Shown here: positions 12,270 to 24,443 of the stretch, one piece after another
Numbering within the stretch: position 1 is the first letter of the stretch
Layout of the letters: every line of letters starts with the position of its first letter
Source of the DNA: Stomoxys calcitrans
Lineage: Eukaryota; Arthropoda; Insecta; Diptera; Muscidae
Assembly (NCBI RefSeq): GCF_963082655.1
Contig: NC_081552.1
Location: 2,728,001 to 2,792,000, forward strand
Direction: 5' to 3'
Length of the DNA: 64,000 nt
Position numbers and translations under genes: made by a program
Notes under the pieces: generated by a model
The model's database searches: none
What the model was told of the DNA's origin: nothing
The model's input: only the letters and a program-made list of their open reading frames with translations

Positions 12270-12914
12270 ACAAGTAAAAAGACCTCAAGTTTGGCATGGC
12301 CGAACTTTGGATACCCACCACCTCGGGTATATATGTAAACCACCTTTCATTACAATCCGATGAAAATTGCATACGTTATGTCCCACAGCAGTTATATCGA
12401 AATATGTTCCGATTTGGACCAAATAATAATAAGTACAAGTCATTGTTCTATTGTGTATAACAAAATATTGGTCTTTTTAGTAGCTTCATCTAAAAATAAA
12501 CCGATCTGAACCATATACGACACGGGTTTCGAAAAGCCTAACTGTGTTTGTCACTGTGTCAAATTTCAGTGAAATCGCATTATAAATGCGCCTTTAATGG
12601 GGCCAAGACTATTAATATCGGTCCATATGGCAGCTATATCCAAATCTGAACCGATCAGGGCCAAATTGACGAAGGATGTCGAAGGGCCCAACGCAACTCA
12701 CTGTCCGTAAGACTCTAAATCGGAGGATCGGTCTATATGGCAGCTATATTCATATCTGAACCGATCTGAGCCAAATTGCAGAAGGATGTCGAAGGGTCTA
12801 ACACAACTCACTGTCGCAAATCTCAGCAAAATCGGATAGTAAATGTGGCTTTAATGGGCCTAAGAACCTAAATCGGCCGATCATACCCACCATCCCTCGG
12901 TGGTGGGTATAAAA
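12270..12914 (+). mobile_element. Family B element nested in the gypsy element
   Basis: CAAGTAAAAAGACCTCAAG, then TACCCACCACCTCGGGTATA; units with CATATGGCAGCTATATCCAA; ends CATCCCTCGGTGGTGGGTAT. The (GGAC)n/core section is missing, as in the copy at 3365-4093. It splits the retrotransposon just after the protease region, about 105 bases from the nested family A element. Confidence 0.78.
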
Positions 12915-12929
12915 AGTTTATATTTCGAA

Positions 12930-13120
12930 CTTTAAATTTTCTTAGTTTTCTGAACAGTCTTGACAGAAATTTCGGCGTGTGTATCCACAAGAAAATGCTT
13001 ACTTTTTGGCTTGTCGTAAATGAAGAGGCGACTTGTTGTGCATTCCCGATCGTATGACGACTCTAGCGACCGGTTTGGGAGTTTCCCGAAGAGTAGCTGC
13101 CAAATGAGCATGAAGATCAA
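12930..13120 (-). pseudogene. Retrotransposon aspartic protease remnant
   Basis: On the minus strand RLFIYDKPKSKHFLVDTHAE resembles the start of Ty3/gypsy proteases, where the catalytic motif is DTGA. Here the glycine is histidine (DTHA), which should inactivate it. The second half of the protease is not continuous because the family B element follows at 12914. Confidence 0.7.
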
Positions 13121-13259
13121 CTCTTAGATACTTTTTCTTTAAATCTGCGATGTTATAAGCATATTCCATTCTATCTTGATTCAGCAGATCTCCTATTTTT
13201 GGGGACCTATTTTTTAGAACCTTTTATGTTTCTCGAGTTCTCGTAATTTGAAATTAATG

Positions 13260-13829
13260 CCTTGAATTTGCTTCAAAACGTCATTTAAAGTAAAAACTTT
13301 GGATATTGACGAATTCTTTGTTCACTGGATGTCTCCAATTTCGTCTGCCATTTTAATGGGGTTGTCCAGCGTTTCAGAGGATGCAACCGTTGTAACCACA
13401 TAGTTCTCAGAAAATAATCGGTTACTGCCCCGTTTGTAAGGGCTTTCGTTTGTCGGAAAAGTGCGCTTGGTTTGGTGCCTCCAATTTCCGTTTTGGAAAG
13501 ATGGGTTTCCATCATGTGTTCTTCAAAAATGAAAAATTTATCTATTAATCATGCTTTTAATTGTTCATATGCATCTATGGGAGGATTCGAAACTACGTCG
13601 GTAACGTGACGCAGGATTCCATGGTCCAGATCCGCTAAAACGATGAAATATTTCGTTTTTTCATCTGCGATTCGGGCTTCAGTTTGTAAAACCATAATTT
13701 CGGATTTTCCATCCATAATTTTAGAAATTTGATTGCTATTGTTGATTGGCGACAAGTCTATTGCCTGTAGTAGCACTAGCAGAATCCTCCCCAGATGATG
13801 AGCGAGTATTTGGCATATTTGAATATCAA
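13260..13829 (-). pseudogene. Retrotransposon gag remnant
   Basis: Two frames cover it: 13829-13549 with FIVLADLDHGILRHVTDVVS and NPPIDAYEQLKA, and 13515-13285 with TKPSALFRQTKAL. In CsRn1/Kabuki elements these phrases follow each other in one gag protein. A frameshift near 13530 separates them. The 5' end is cut by the family A fragment starting at 13830. Confidence 0.75.
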
Positions 13830-14025
13830 ACAAGTAAAAGCGTTCTAAGTTCGGACGGGCCGAATCTTGGGAACCCACCACCATGGATTCTGCTAAAATA
13901 TGGGAGCTATACTTGGCGCAGCTGTTGAGAGTTATAACAGAACACTATATGCAAAATTTCAACCATATTGGAAAAAAACCGCGGCTTATAAGGGCTTAAG
14001 AAGTCAAATATGGGACCTATATCAT
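13830..14025 (+). mobile_element. Family A element, H-end fragment
   Basis: CAAGTAAAAGCGTTCTAAG, palindrome GTTCGGACGGGCCGAA, then ACCCACCACCATGGATTCTG. It runs into one partial unit and stops near 14025. It borders the gag end of the gypsy element. Confidence 0.7.
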
Positions 14026-17000
14026 GCTGCTGACATCATTACTATGCTCATGTATGCCAGTATATATTTAACTTATTAAGGAAAATAAACATTTCGAAAC
14101 CTGACCATCAAGTAAGATTTCATCTTCACAGCAATAACAACAGTAACAAAAAAATATTGTTCTCACAAAGTAGCCCTGTAGGGACTGTGCTGGTCATATC
14201 TTACTTTCCAGTTTAACTTTGCCTGGGACATTGTGTAGCATAGGCTTTTTGCCGGTAACCCTGAATCCTTGGGTTCAGCAGTACGGGTATTGACGACATT
14301 TGTTAGGCCTTTAGATATGTAGTACTATACTACGCCGTTCCGACTCTGCTCTATCATTGAGTATTAAACTTGAATGAAATCAATCTTCTCAAAAATTCCT
14401 TTTTGGGCTCCTTTTTTGCTAAGAAGAATTTGTTTTTTTTTTGGCCACCTCAAAAATTTTCTCAAGCCATTCAGTAATATAGTGCATCCATATCAATTGA
14501 AGCATCTCCTTTATTCAACTCCACCATTATCTTGCAATTTGATTTCATGTCTTATTTAATATGATTCATTCAAATGCAGTATGCTCCTTATACTCCAATT
14601 TGTTTGTGTCCTGGAGGCTTTCTTTGCTTTGTAGCATTTAATTTTATTTTGGATTAATATAATTTTGCGATTTGCCAAATCTATTGAATTGCCCTTATGC
14701 AAGTGTGTGGTTTGATATTGATATGCTGCTCTTAGTTTTACGAGTGAATGGAAACCAATTAAGTCAACACGCTCAAAATGCCGGTGGCAATATTATCGGA
14801 TAGCATGAATGTATGCATGGGGTCGTTCTATGTCTATGTCGCTGTATATTGCTCTGCTATAGCAGATGCATATCTCAACTCAGTTTACATCTGTGCTCAT
14901 CACCGATGTGGATGTAGATGCCATGCCACGAATTCTGTAAACAATTTTCACAAACATGGCTAAGAAGAATGACAGTGTTTTGTGGGAAGCAGGAGCCTTA
15001 TTTCCAACATGTTTTTGTGTATGTGTAGATGTGTGCGTGTGTCTAAACTCAATCAGCCCCAAGTCACAATATGGCAATTAAAATTCAAAACAAACGATTT
15101 CTTTAGTTTTCACCACTTCTCCATTACCAGAGACACAACAACTTGCCACACACTCCTCAAATTTGCCACAGTTAGTGCTCATTTCCATTTGCACGCCACC
15201 CACTGTGGTACTCTACAGTGGTTGCGAATTTTCTTTGGCGTATCCTTTCACATCGGTTATGTGGCAATTTATGGCATCACCATCACCATCACCACCACCA
15301 CCGTCACCAGCATTACCAATTGCGACCAGATGAGACAAGATGTTCGAGTAATACTTGTTGGCTATGAGGATGACGATGACGATGACGGTGACACCGTCCA
15401 TTGTCCACATTCACGATCACCATGATGAGGGTGATGTGTGTAAACAGGCGTTCCAACGGCTGGCCACTCGCTTCAGCTTCACCAAGAGACGACAAACGGA
15501 GAAGCTTTATTTTATTAGATGTGCTGTTGGCAGAATTTGTTCGTCCGTCCGTCCGTCCGTCCGTCCGTCCATCTGACGACGAAAAGACACGATGATGACA
15601 ATTTCCAGCACCGATCGCGCTAACGTAACATGAAATCGTACATGTACAACCTCGGATGGGAAAGAAAATTTATGATCTAAATGATGTGGTTACATGATGC
15701 CACAATCACGATTCTTGCCCAACGAGTCACCAGGCCGGATTCGATCCTTCATTGCTCGTTGGCTGAGATACTGCTCAGCCTTCCCAGGCGATTTCTCTCG
15801 TCGCTCGTCCTCACATCCATCAATGCTTTCCCAATGCCAAAAGATTAATAGGTGCCATTGATTGGAAATGAATGAATAATGTTATCGATGAATTGTTAGC
15901 CATAAAGGAGACGTTTTGCATTGGGCCCTAAACCAAAGAGTTGTTCTCCCTGACCATTAAGTTGCTAGTTAGCCAACCAGCCAGCCAACCAGCCAGCCAT
16001 CACCATTCAAGCGCAAATTTCTTTCTGACAATGCCGTATTCGCGATCATTGGCATCACTGGTGCAGAAGTGACAATGTTTCCATTAGCCGACCACACGTA
16101 GACTTGCCATGGCCATTGTCGTCGAAGACTGGCATTACAGCAACTCGGCACGCTCTGTGGCTGTAACTGGATACTCTTCTACGCCAGCTTCAATGGTGCT
16201 GGGGCTTGAATGATGGCGGCTCACTGAGTTCTCAGTTGAGTTGAGTTGTGCCGCTCGATTCGTGTTTGTGAGGTGTAGCGCAAAATTCATTGGGACACTT
16301 AACGTGTTAAATTCGGATTGAATTAATTGACTTAACACGCGGGTTTATGCGATGGACAGCGGCGATGGCGATGACGCTGGAAATAATGTCAGGCACATGA
16401 ACGCCTGCCTGAACGGATGGTCAACTTCGATTCGATTCCAATCCATTCGCACTCCATCCCGTCTGTGCCGATTTGTTTGTTAAGTACATTTTTTTTTTTT
16501 TTTGGAATGATTATTGTCTCAGAGTGATCATTAAAGAGAACAAATTAAGATTCTCCTCTGTGGTGTGTTCACCTAACTGAGATCACATTGCAAACATCAA
16601 CCGGCGGCAGGCATTCACATTCGTTTTTCTCCATCAGCGGGGGGAGGAAGGGCAAACTAGTTTTATCATATTTAACAACAACCAACGCCTATTTAGCACA
16701 TAAAACATTCAACACGCTCACTCGCCAACTCTGTCACAAACAATTGCCTGCAGCTGGATGTGGCGATGCATTTGCTCAATCATCGGCTGTGTGGCACATG
16801 GATGCGGACACGGTCCTCAGCTGCCATAGCAAATCCGCGTGGTCTTGCGAACAAACGAGCCAAGAATGTCTGTTTCACGTCCCGGCCCATCCGTGCTCCA
16901 GTTCCTGGTTGCAGAGTCTGGAATTGATTTGAAATGATTATAAATTTTCGCCCCCTTAAATGTAAACAACGCGCAAATTTTCATAAGCTTGTCCGGTGTC

Positions 17001-17290
17001 ACTAGTAATTCATTTGTTATGCTGCCTGACTGCATGGGGGACTTCTTGCGCGCGCGCGCATGCATTACAAAGAGCCATGTGCGCATGCGCAAACTTTTCC
17101 ATATGCCTACATTGTTGCCAGCTAAGTTCAGGGTGACAATACAATATCGCAGCAAAGCACACAACCATAGCTTGCCGCACACACCATACTCGATCATCAT
17201 CGCAGCCAATCATCGCAGCCATCGAGGACGTTGCCACTATCTGCATGAAAGCCAACATTGGCGTAGACCAAATCATAGACCAAAAATGCA
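14026..17290. other. Unique non-coding DNA with microsatellites
   Basis: No protein is supported. A SINE-like 3' end (TATCATTGAGTATTAAACTT) lies at about 14350-14375. Trinucleotide CAC/ATC runs lie at 15272-15302, a (GTCC)n run at 15541-15570 and CCAG/CCAA repeats at 15970-16000. The composition (CAA- and CTG-rich patches) is like fly intron or intergenic DNA. Confidence 0.5.
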
Positions 17291-17516
17291 CCACGAAATA
17301 ATTCCCCATCAAATAACTGAATAAAACTGAAAATCTCCCCAAAATTCGGGGAGTTATTTCATTATGAAACAATTCCCCAATAAATGAAATAAGTCCCCAA
17401 ATAAAAAATTAAATAACCCCGAACATTTTTGGGGTCTTATTCCATTTTCAAAAGATTGAAACAGATTTAGGAAAATCTGCTCAATATAATAATTTTAATA
17501 ATTCAGCCGAACTTTG
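17291..17516. repeat. Repeat R4, copy 1, left part
   Basis: A block in which CCCC or GGGG alternates with AAATGAAATAA-type words on both strands, for example CTCCCCAAAATTCGGGGAGT (a perfect dyad) at about 17335. It is homologous to 31585-31800 and related to 35225-35410. The right end, AATAATTCAG, is cut by the family B element and homology resumes after it at 18978. Confidence 0.65.
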
Positions 17517-18977
17517 GATACCCACCACCTCAGGTATATATGTAAACCACCTTTCATCAAAATCTGATGAAAATTGCATACCTTATGTCCCATAGCAGTT
17601 ATATCGAAATATGTTCCGATTTGGACCAAACACTAATAAGTACAAGTCAATGTCAATTGTGTATAACAAAATATTGGTCTTGTTAGTAGCTATGTCTAAA
17701 AATAAACCGATCTGAACCATATACGACACAGATGTCGAGAAGCCTAACATAAGTCACTGTGTCTAATTTCAGTGCAATCGGATTATAAATGCGCCTACTA
17801 TGGGGCCAAGACTTTAAATCGAGATAACGGTCAACATGGCAGCTATATCCAAATCTGGACCGATGTGGGCATTAATGCAGAAGTATGTCAAGGCGACATC
17901 GGACAATAAATGCGCCTTTTATGGGCCTAAGACCCTAATTTGGGGGATCGGTCTATATGGCAGCTATATCCAAATCTGGACCGATCTGAGCCAAATTGAC
18001 GAAGGATGTCAAGGGCCTAACACAACTCACTCTCCCAAATTTCAGCAAAATCGGATAATAAATGTGGCTTTTATGGGTCTAAGACCCTAAAAGACGGTCT
18101 ATATGGCAGTTATATCCAAATCTGAACCGATCTGGGCCAAATTGACGAAGGATGTCGAAGGGCCTATCGCAACTCACTGTCCCAAATTTCAGCGACATCG
18201 GACAATAAATGCGCTTTTTATGGGTCCAAAACCTTAAATCGATAGATGGGTCTATATGGCAGCGACATCCAAATCTGAACCAATCTGGACAAAATCGACG
18301 AAGGATGTCGAGGGGTCTAACACAACTCACCCAATTTTTAGCAGAATCGGATAATAAATGTGGCTTTTATGGGCCTAAGACCCTAAGTCGGCGGATCGGT
18401 CTATATGGCAGCTATATCCAAATCTTGACCGATCTGAGCAATATTGACGAAGGATGTCGAAGGGCCTAAGACAATTCACTGTTCCAAATTTCAGCAAAAT
18501 TGGATAATGAATGTGGCTTTTATGGGCCTAAGACCCTAAGTCGGGGGATCGGTCTATATGGCAGCTATATCCAAATCTGGACCAATCTGAGCAATATTGA
18601 CGAAGGATGTCGAGGGGTCTAGCGCAACTCCCTGTCCCTGTTCAGCAAAATCGGATAATAAATGTGGCTTTTATGGGCTTAAGACCCTAAATCGGCGGAT
18701 CGGTCCATATGGGGGCTATATCAAGATATAGTCCGTTTTAGCCCATTTTCGAACTTAACCTGCTTATGGACAAAAAAAGAATCTGTACAAAGTTTCAGCT
18801 CAGTCTATAAGACTGTAGCGTGATTTCAACAGACAGACGGACGGACATGTCTAGATCGTCCTAGATTTTCACCCTGATCAAGAATATATTGGGTCGATAT
18901 GGAATGGATATTTCGATGTGTTGCAAATGGAATGACAAAATGAATACACCCTCATCCTTCGGTGTTGAGTATAAAAA
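17517..18977 (+). mobile_element. Family B element with about seven tandem units, inserted in R4
   Basis: Begins CCGAACTTTGGATACCCACC, missing the first 20-30 bases of the H-end. Units marked by GGTCTATATGGCAGCTATAT begin near 17946, 18093, 18244, 18394 and 18548, a spacing of 147-154 bases. The M-end has GACAGACGGACGGACATGTC, CTGATCAAGAATATATT and ends GTGTTGAGTATAAAAA. A closely related copy in the opposite orientation lies at 24444-25690. Confidence 0.82.
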
Positions 18978-19184
18978 TGCACATTTAAATAAAGACCTGC
19001 ATTGAGTCTTCAACTTATGAACGGTAATTGGGAGATGTATATGTGTCAAATCCATGAGAAATCGTATATGCTTGCAAGCTAAGCTGGAATATGTTTCAAA
19101 TTTTGCGAATTTGCGCGGAAAACTTTGGTTTTTTTTTTGTCTTTGCAAACAACATATTCAAATCCAGCGGATTATGTGGACTTC
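18978..19184. repeat. Repeat R4, copy 1, right part
   Basis: TGCACATTTAAATAAAGACC and the following TTGAGTCTTCAACTTATGAA match 31810-31860, where the same text follows AATTCAG without interruption. This shows that the family B element split one repeat copy. After about 19060 the similarity is lost. Confidence 0.55.
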
Positions 19185-19220
19185 TTTTTATACCCAACAC
19201 TGAAGGATGGGGGTATACGC
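19185..19220 (-). mobile_element. Family B M-end tip
   Basis: TTTTTATACCCAACACTGAA followed by GGATGGGGGTATAC: only the terminal 35 bases of an M-end, directly in front of a family A element. Confidence 0.55.
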
Positions 19221-20008
19221 TTTTTATACCCTCCACCATAGGATGGGGGTATACTAATTTCGTCATTCTGTTTGTAAGTACTCGAAATATTCCTCTGAGA
19301 CCCCATAGAGTATATATATTCTTGATAGTCATGTCAATTTAAGTCGATCTAGCCATGTCCGTCCGTCCGTCTGTCTGTCGAAAGCACGCTAACTTTCGAA
19401 CGAGTAAAGCTAGCCGCTTGAAAATTTGCACAAATACTTCTTATTAGTGTAGGTCGGTTGGTATTGTAAATGGGCTATATCGGTCCACGTGTTGATATAG
19501 CTGCCATATAAACCGATCTTGGATCTTGACTTCTTGAGCCAATAGAGCGCTCACTTCTCATCCGATTTGGCTGAAATTTTGCATGAGGTGTTTCATTGCG
19601 ACTTCCAATAACTGTCCTAAGCATGGCGTAAATCGGAACATAACCTGATATAGCTGCCATATAAACCAATCTTGGATCTTGACTTTTGAGCCTCTAGAGG
19701 GCGCAATTCTCATACGATTTGGAAGAAATTTTGTACAACGGCTTCTTTCGTGACCTTCAACATACGTGTCTAATATGGTCTGAATCGATCAATAGCTTGA
19801 TACAACTCCCATATAAACCGATCTCCCGATTTTGCTTGTTGAGCCCCTCAGGGCGCAATTCTTATCCGAATGAACTGAAATATTACACAATAGCATATTC
19901 TTATTCAATATTCTTTGTTTGCCTGAAAAGAGATACTGCGCATAGAACTCGACAAATGTGATCCATGGTGGAGGGTATATAAGATTCGGCACGGCCGAAC
20001 TTAGTAAT
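19221..20008 (-). mobile_element. Family A element
   Basis: Opens TTTTTATACCCTCCACCATA, has CTTGATAGTCATGTCAATTT, a (GTCC)n/(GTCT)n run and units with GATATAGCTGCCATATAAAC. It closes GGTGGAGGGTATATAAGATT and GGCACGGCCGAACTTAG. The last part of the H-end is missing and LINE sequence follows directly. Confidence 0.8.
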
Positions 20009-20740
20009 AGAAGCAACAAATGCTGAGGCACCCTATGGCATACGCTGGGGCATAAACGACTTTCTTGGAACCATCGACTACCCGGATGACATATACCTCT
20101 TTGCGCATCGCTTTAAGCACATAAAGGCGAAATTGGAACGATTGAATGAAAATGCTGCCAAAGTAGGCCTGAAGATAAACATAGCAAACACCAAATGGAT
20201 GAGGATTGGAACATCAAATTTGACACCGCTCACTATAAACGATCATACATAGGCGTACAAAGCTAGAAGCGCCTTTCTTAAACTCAACAATGTTTGGAAG
20301 TGCAGTAACATCTCACATTATACAAAAGTCAGAATCTTCCACAGTAGTGTGAAATCTATTCCACAACTTGGGCTTCACACAAGCAACTACCCGCACAACC
20401 CAAGTTTCTATAAACCTCTGCCCTGCGACAAATACTTAAAATTTTCTGGCCAAACCGTGCTTCAAATGACAGGGAACAAACACTTCTCCTGTCGATGTAG
20501 AGAAAATGAATTTGGTTGGGTCATATCCTACGCCGACCGCGCGATGATATAGCGAGAAATGTTCTAGACTGGAACACGCAAGGACAGGGAAGGAGGGGAC
20601 GCCCGAAAAACACATGGTTCCGCTACACGAAAACAGAGTTGGAATCAACCCATGTATCGTGATTCAGGCTTCGCCTTGGCCAACGATTGAGCTTAATGGA
20701 GAGAGCTTGTTGATGCCCTATGTTCAAACTGATCAGTTTA
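20009..20740 (+). pseudogene. Non-LTR retrotransposon (LINE) RT C-terminal remnant
   Basis: The first frame reads YGIRWGINDFLGTIDYPDDI, where YPDD (20079-20090) stands for the catalytic YADD with Ala changed to Pro, then LNENAAKVGLKINIANTKWM. After a stop near 20250, SVKSI-type thumb sequence appears, and further on GHILRRPRDDIARNVLDWN-like and GRRGRPKNTWFRYTKTELE, the usual C-terminus of this LINE type. Several frameshifts. The upstream part is replaced by the family A element. I cannot assign the clade with confidence. Confidence 0.75.
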
Positions 20741-20794
20741 CTATTGGTTAGATTTTATTGCAATATATTTAATATACTCCGATTGTAAAAGCAC

Positions 20795-20920
20795 ATAAAC
20801 AGTATGGGGGTCGTGGGTTCTTCCCACCATAGACGTGGACTGTAGCTTCCGTGGTATTACAATGGACTGAATTGTCTAAGTGAGTCTGTTTAGAAGACTG
20901 TCACTCTAGCCTAACCTTAT
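20795..20920 (+). repeat. Possible second tRNA-derived SINE fragment
   Basis: GTCGTGGGTTCTTCCCACCA resembles a tRNA box B region, followed by GACGTGGACTGTAGCTTCCG and an end in CTAGCCTAACCT. The arrangement recalls dipteran tRNA-derived SINEs ending in CTAACCTAACC, but box A is not clear and there is only one copy in this window. Confidence 0.35.
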
Positions 20921-22811
20921 CTGACCATGTTTCTTTTTCTCTTTCGAGACAAAATGAAACCCGGGGGTATGACGCGATTCAACCTCTTAATTACGAAGGT
21001 CAGTAAAGATAGGTTGTGTGTATGTATATCGAAGTCATAGCGAAAATACAACACTAACCAAGCTCGAATCTTTGTCACACAAGGTGTTTCTTTCATTAGC
21101 ATATACATATGCCAAATTTTGGCAAATATTGGCAACCAAATCTATTACAATTCTAATTTTACCCCTTTACCTTGCATAATGCTACGCCAATGATCATCAT
21201 AGTGTGCCTTGGTTATGTGTGTTATATTCAGCTCAACTAAGCTGTTCGTAGTACAGTTCAATTTACGTTACATGTTTCCTCAAGACGATGCAACACACCA
21301 TGCACAACAACAACAGCATTGTTTTCTAAGGAATTTGCTTATTTTGGCATGTAGAGGATGTTCTATGGGGCTGCCAAAGAGCCGCCGATTGACCGGCTCC
21401 ACAAGCAGGACGGGCAACGAAAGTCTGGTGGCCTATGGATGAAGGAACTCATTGTGCCTTAATAAACCTGCTATGGTTCATTAATTGATTTATTACTTGC
21501 ATGTTTGCCTTGTAAATTTACCTTAAAACAGCATTAATTTCTCATGCAATGGTGCAGCACCAACAACAACAACAACAACTGAATGTCCATCCATTTGCAA
21601 GCCAATAGCGTTGGTGTGGGGGACAGAGGCGGCCAGCCACCCTCTCCTTTTCATAGGCGACCGCAACCAAAGAATTGCAGAGATAAAGACAAAAGAGTGG
21701 CTAAGCGAACAGCCACCATTTTAAGTCAATCTCCATATAGACATAGACTGAAGTAGGCACCCCGCCTCTCCTATGCAACTCCTTTCACGATTTGGACGAG
21801 GCGCGATGCAGGCATCCATGCATACCTCTCAGCCATCCATAGGAATAGAATGATGTTGTTAGGATCAGGGCAAGGGGAGAAGGCGATGAATCTGTCGTCT
21901 CCACAGCCATTGATGTCGTCCATTTAAGGATATCATTGTTATGTAAGCTGCACGTAAGCTTAAGCTCCGTAATTGTCTTTGGCAGCGCAACACACATTGT
22001 TTCGCAACTGGTGGGTGGTGGGTGGTTGGTGAGGCAGGCGACGCGGCACGGCGACAAACACACTCTCGTGAAATGTTTCAATCGTCCATTAGTAGTCCCA
22101 GGAATCGCATGCACAAAAGGCCTTTGTAGCCCAAAGCCCAACGACATTGGAGGCGATTTGAACGATGATGTAAGCGGTGACCAGAAGCTACACTTACTTT
22201 CTCGGTGTAGGTGATAACAATGGCAACGGATGGTAGGAAGCTTGGCTGGCAACTTCCAGCAGCGATCTTTGATAGTTACGTCTGGTGGATTAACAACTCT
22301 GTTTTGTTCTTCATTTCCCACTGGTTACTTACTTATGTATGGCCTTTCATAACACTCCCATGAAGTTTACATGTGTTTGTCCATTTTGCTGCTGAATGGA
22401 GTCCGGCCTGATGACGATTTAGTTTGGCATGCAAAGCTGGTTAGCCATTTTAATCATAGTCTTTGTTGGAAATGTTCTCTTAATCCCCAGCTTGAAGAAG
22501 TGAATAGCTTGTTCTTTTGCGAATAAGGTAAGGAAACATTTGGCACAAAGAACTAGTTTGGTTTTCTTTCCACATAGTAAAATCGGAAAAAGTGGCGTAG
22601 GTGAGTAGATATACTACAGGGCGCAGGTTATTGAAGCTTTATGCCAAGTTACCCCCCTTAATTCTTGTATTGTAAAAAAATCTATGTAAAGATTTTACAT
22701 TAAGGAAACTTTAAAAAGAAAATAATTAATTTTTTAAAGAGTATAAATAGTCACTAAACAGTTCGATAAGCAGACAGGACATGCTTCTAAGCTCTTATTA
22801 AAAAAAAAAAA
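20921..22811. other. Unique non-coding DNA
   Basis: No gene supported. The longest open frames (22321-21785 on minus, 178 codons) have no recognisable motif and overlap another open frame on plus. A CAA run lies at 21560-21580 and an A run ends at 22814, immediately before the next element. Confidence 0.4.
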
Positions 22812-23870
22812 AAACAAGTAAGAGCGCTAAGTTCGGCCTAGCCGAATCTTATATACCCTCCACCATGGATCGCATTTGTCGAGTTCTATGCGCGGTATCT
22901 CTTTTAAGACAAACATAGAATATTGAATAAGAACTGTTATGCTATTGGAGCTATATCAAGTTATAGTCCGATTCGGACCATAAATGAATGCTGAACATTG
23001 TAGAAGTCATTGGGTAATATTTCTGTTCCTTCGGATAAGAATTGCGCCTTGTAGGGGCTCAAAAAGCTAAATCAAGCTATTGATCGATTCAGACCATACT
23101 AGACACGTATGTTGAAGGTCATGAGGGAAGCCGTGGTACAAAATTTCAGCCAAATCGGATGAGAATTGCGCCCTCTAGAGGTTCAAGAAGTCAAGATCCC
23201 AGATCGGTTTATATGGCAGCTTTATCAGGTTCTGTATCGATTCACGCCATACTTAGCACAGTTATTGGAAGTCTTACCAAACACCTCATGCTAAATTTCA
23301 GCCAGATCGGATGATCAAGATCCAAGATCGGTTTATATCATACTTAGCACAGTTGTTGAAAGTAATACCAAAACACTACGTGCAAAATTTCATTCCAATC
23401 GGAAAAGAATTGCGCCCTCTAGAGGCTCAAGAAGTCAAGACCCCAGATCGGTTATATGGCAGCTATATCAGGTTATCGAACGATTTGAACCATACTTGGC
23501 ACAGTTGTTGGATATCATAACAAAACACTATGTGCGAAATTTCAATAAAATCGGATAAGAGTTGCGCCCTCTAGAGGCTCAAAAAGTAAAATCGGGAGAT
23601 CGGTTTATATGGGAGCTTTATCTAAATATGGACCGAAATGGCCCATTTACAATTCCAACTGGCCTGCACTGATAGGAGTTATTTGTGCAAAATTTCAAGC
23701 GCCGGGTTTTACTCCTTCGAATGTTAGCGTACTTTCCACACACAGACGGGTGGGCATCAAGACGTTCAAAAATATACAATATATACTTTATGGGGTCTTA
23801 GACCAATATATCGGGGTGTTACAAATAAAAAAGCGAGGTTAGTTTACCCTCATCCAATAAGAAAAATATT
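22812..23870 (+). mobile_element. Family A element
   Basis: Starts in an A run with ACAAGTAAGAGCGCTAAG, palindrome GTTCGGCCTAGCCGAA and TATACCCTCCACCATGGATC. Several units with TCGGTTTATATGGCAGCT. The M-end is degraded: CTTTCCACACACAGACGGGT, then AATATACAATATATACTTTA, ending TTACCCTCATCC without the GGTGGAGGGTATA terminus. Confidence 0.75.
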
Positions 23871-23939
23871 GAACGAAAATGTAGCCTTTTTTTCTATCAT
23901 CCTACGATTCACCCTCGTTGAATTATCACAAAAAATAAT

Positions 23940-24005
23940 TTGGCTATGCAAAAAATGCAAATTTGCCCATGAACAATCAATCCATTAAGGAACAGGGGCA
24001 AACTA
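23940..24005 (-). repeat. tRNA-derived SINE, 3' tail fragment
   Basis: CCATTAAGGAACAGGGGCAAA is the reverse complement of the SINE 3' phrase GCCCCTGTTCCTTAGTGGAA seen at 33661-33690. It lies directly before a family B H-end. Confidence 0.55.
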
Positions 24006-24009
24006 CTCA

Positions 24010-24440
24010 CAAAACATGTAAAAAGACGTTAAGTTCGGCCGGACCGAACTTTGAATACCCATCACCTCGGGTATATATATATATATATATATACCACCTT
24101 ATGCCCCATAGCAACTATATCAATATATGTTCCGATTTGGACCAAATACTAATAAGTAAAAGTCATTGTTCAAATGTATATAACAAAATATTGGTCTTTT
24201 TAGTAGTTATATCTAAAAATAAACCGACCTGAACTATATACGACACGGATATCGAAAAGCATAACATAAGTCAGTGTGTTAAATTTCAGCAAAATCGGAT
24301 AATAAATGTGGCTTTTATGGGTCTAAGAACCTAAATCAGAGGATCGGTCTATATGACAGCTATATCCAAATCTGGACCGACCTGAGCCAAATTGACGAAG
24401 GATGTAGAAGGGCCTAATACAACTCACTGTCCCAAATATA
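24010..24440 (+). mobile_element. Family B element, H-end half
   Basis: ACATGTAAAAAGACGTTAAG, palindrome GTTCGGCCGGACCGAAC, CCCATCACCTCGGG, then a (TA)n run of about 24 bases at 24068-24093. One or two units follow and it breaks off at CCCAAATATAAGCA. It meets the next element tail to tail. Confidence 0.75.
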
Positions 24441-24443
24441 AGC

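Larger units (their letters stand above)
8936..13829 (-). mobile_element. Ty3/gypsy LTR retrotransposon, CsRn1/Kabuki-like, decayed
   Basis: Read on the minus strand, the order is gag (13829-13260), aspartic protease (about 13080-12930), reverse transcriptase (11405-10560), RNase H (10445-10036), integrase (9697 to about 8950). This gag-PR-RT-RH-IN order defines Ty3/gypsy elements; the gag phrase DLDHGILRHVTDVV and the RT entry phrase RRLPPEKLEIAKREFEF point to the CsRn1/Kabuki lineage. Many frameshifts and stops show it is inactive. Three short DINE-like elements are nested inside (12914-12270, 12164-11411, 10541-10451). I see no LTRs: both ends are replaced by repeats. Confidence 0.85.

Noticed and set aside
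14982..15425. 147-codon frame ending in an Asp-rich stretch
   Set aside because: The acidic run is the translation of a GAT/GAC microsatellite, and the opposite strand is open too.
16588..17372. Overlapping frames of 111-130 codons on both strands
   Set aside because: Several mutually overlapping frames with no motifs; expected in GC-richer unique DNA.
21785..22321. 178-codon open frame on minus
   Set aside because: Composition and residue order are not protein-like, there is an open frame on the other strand, and no motif or splice context supports it.
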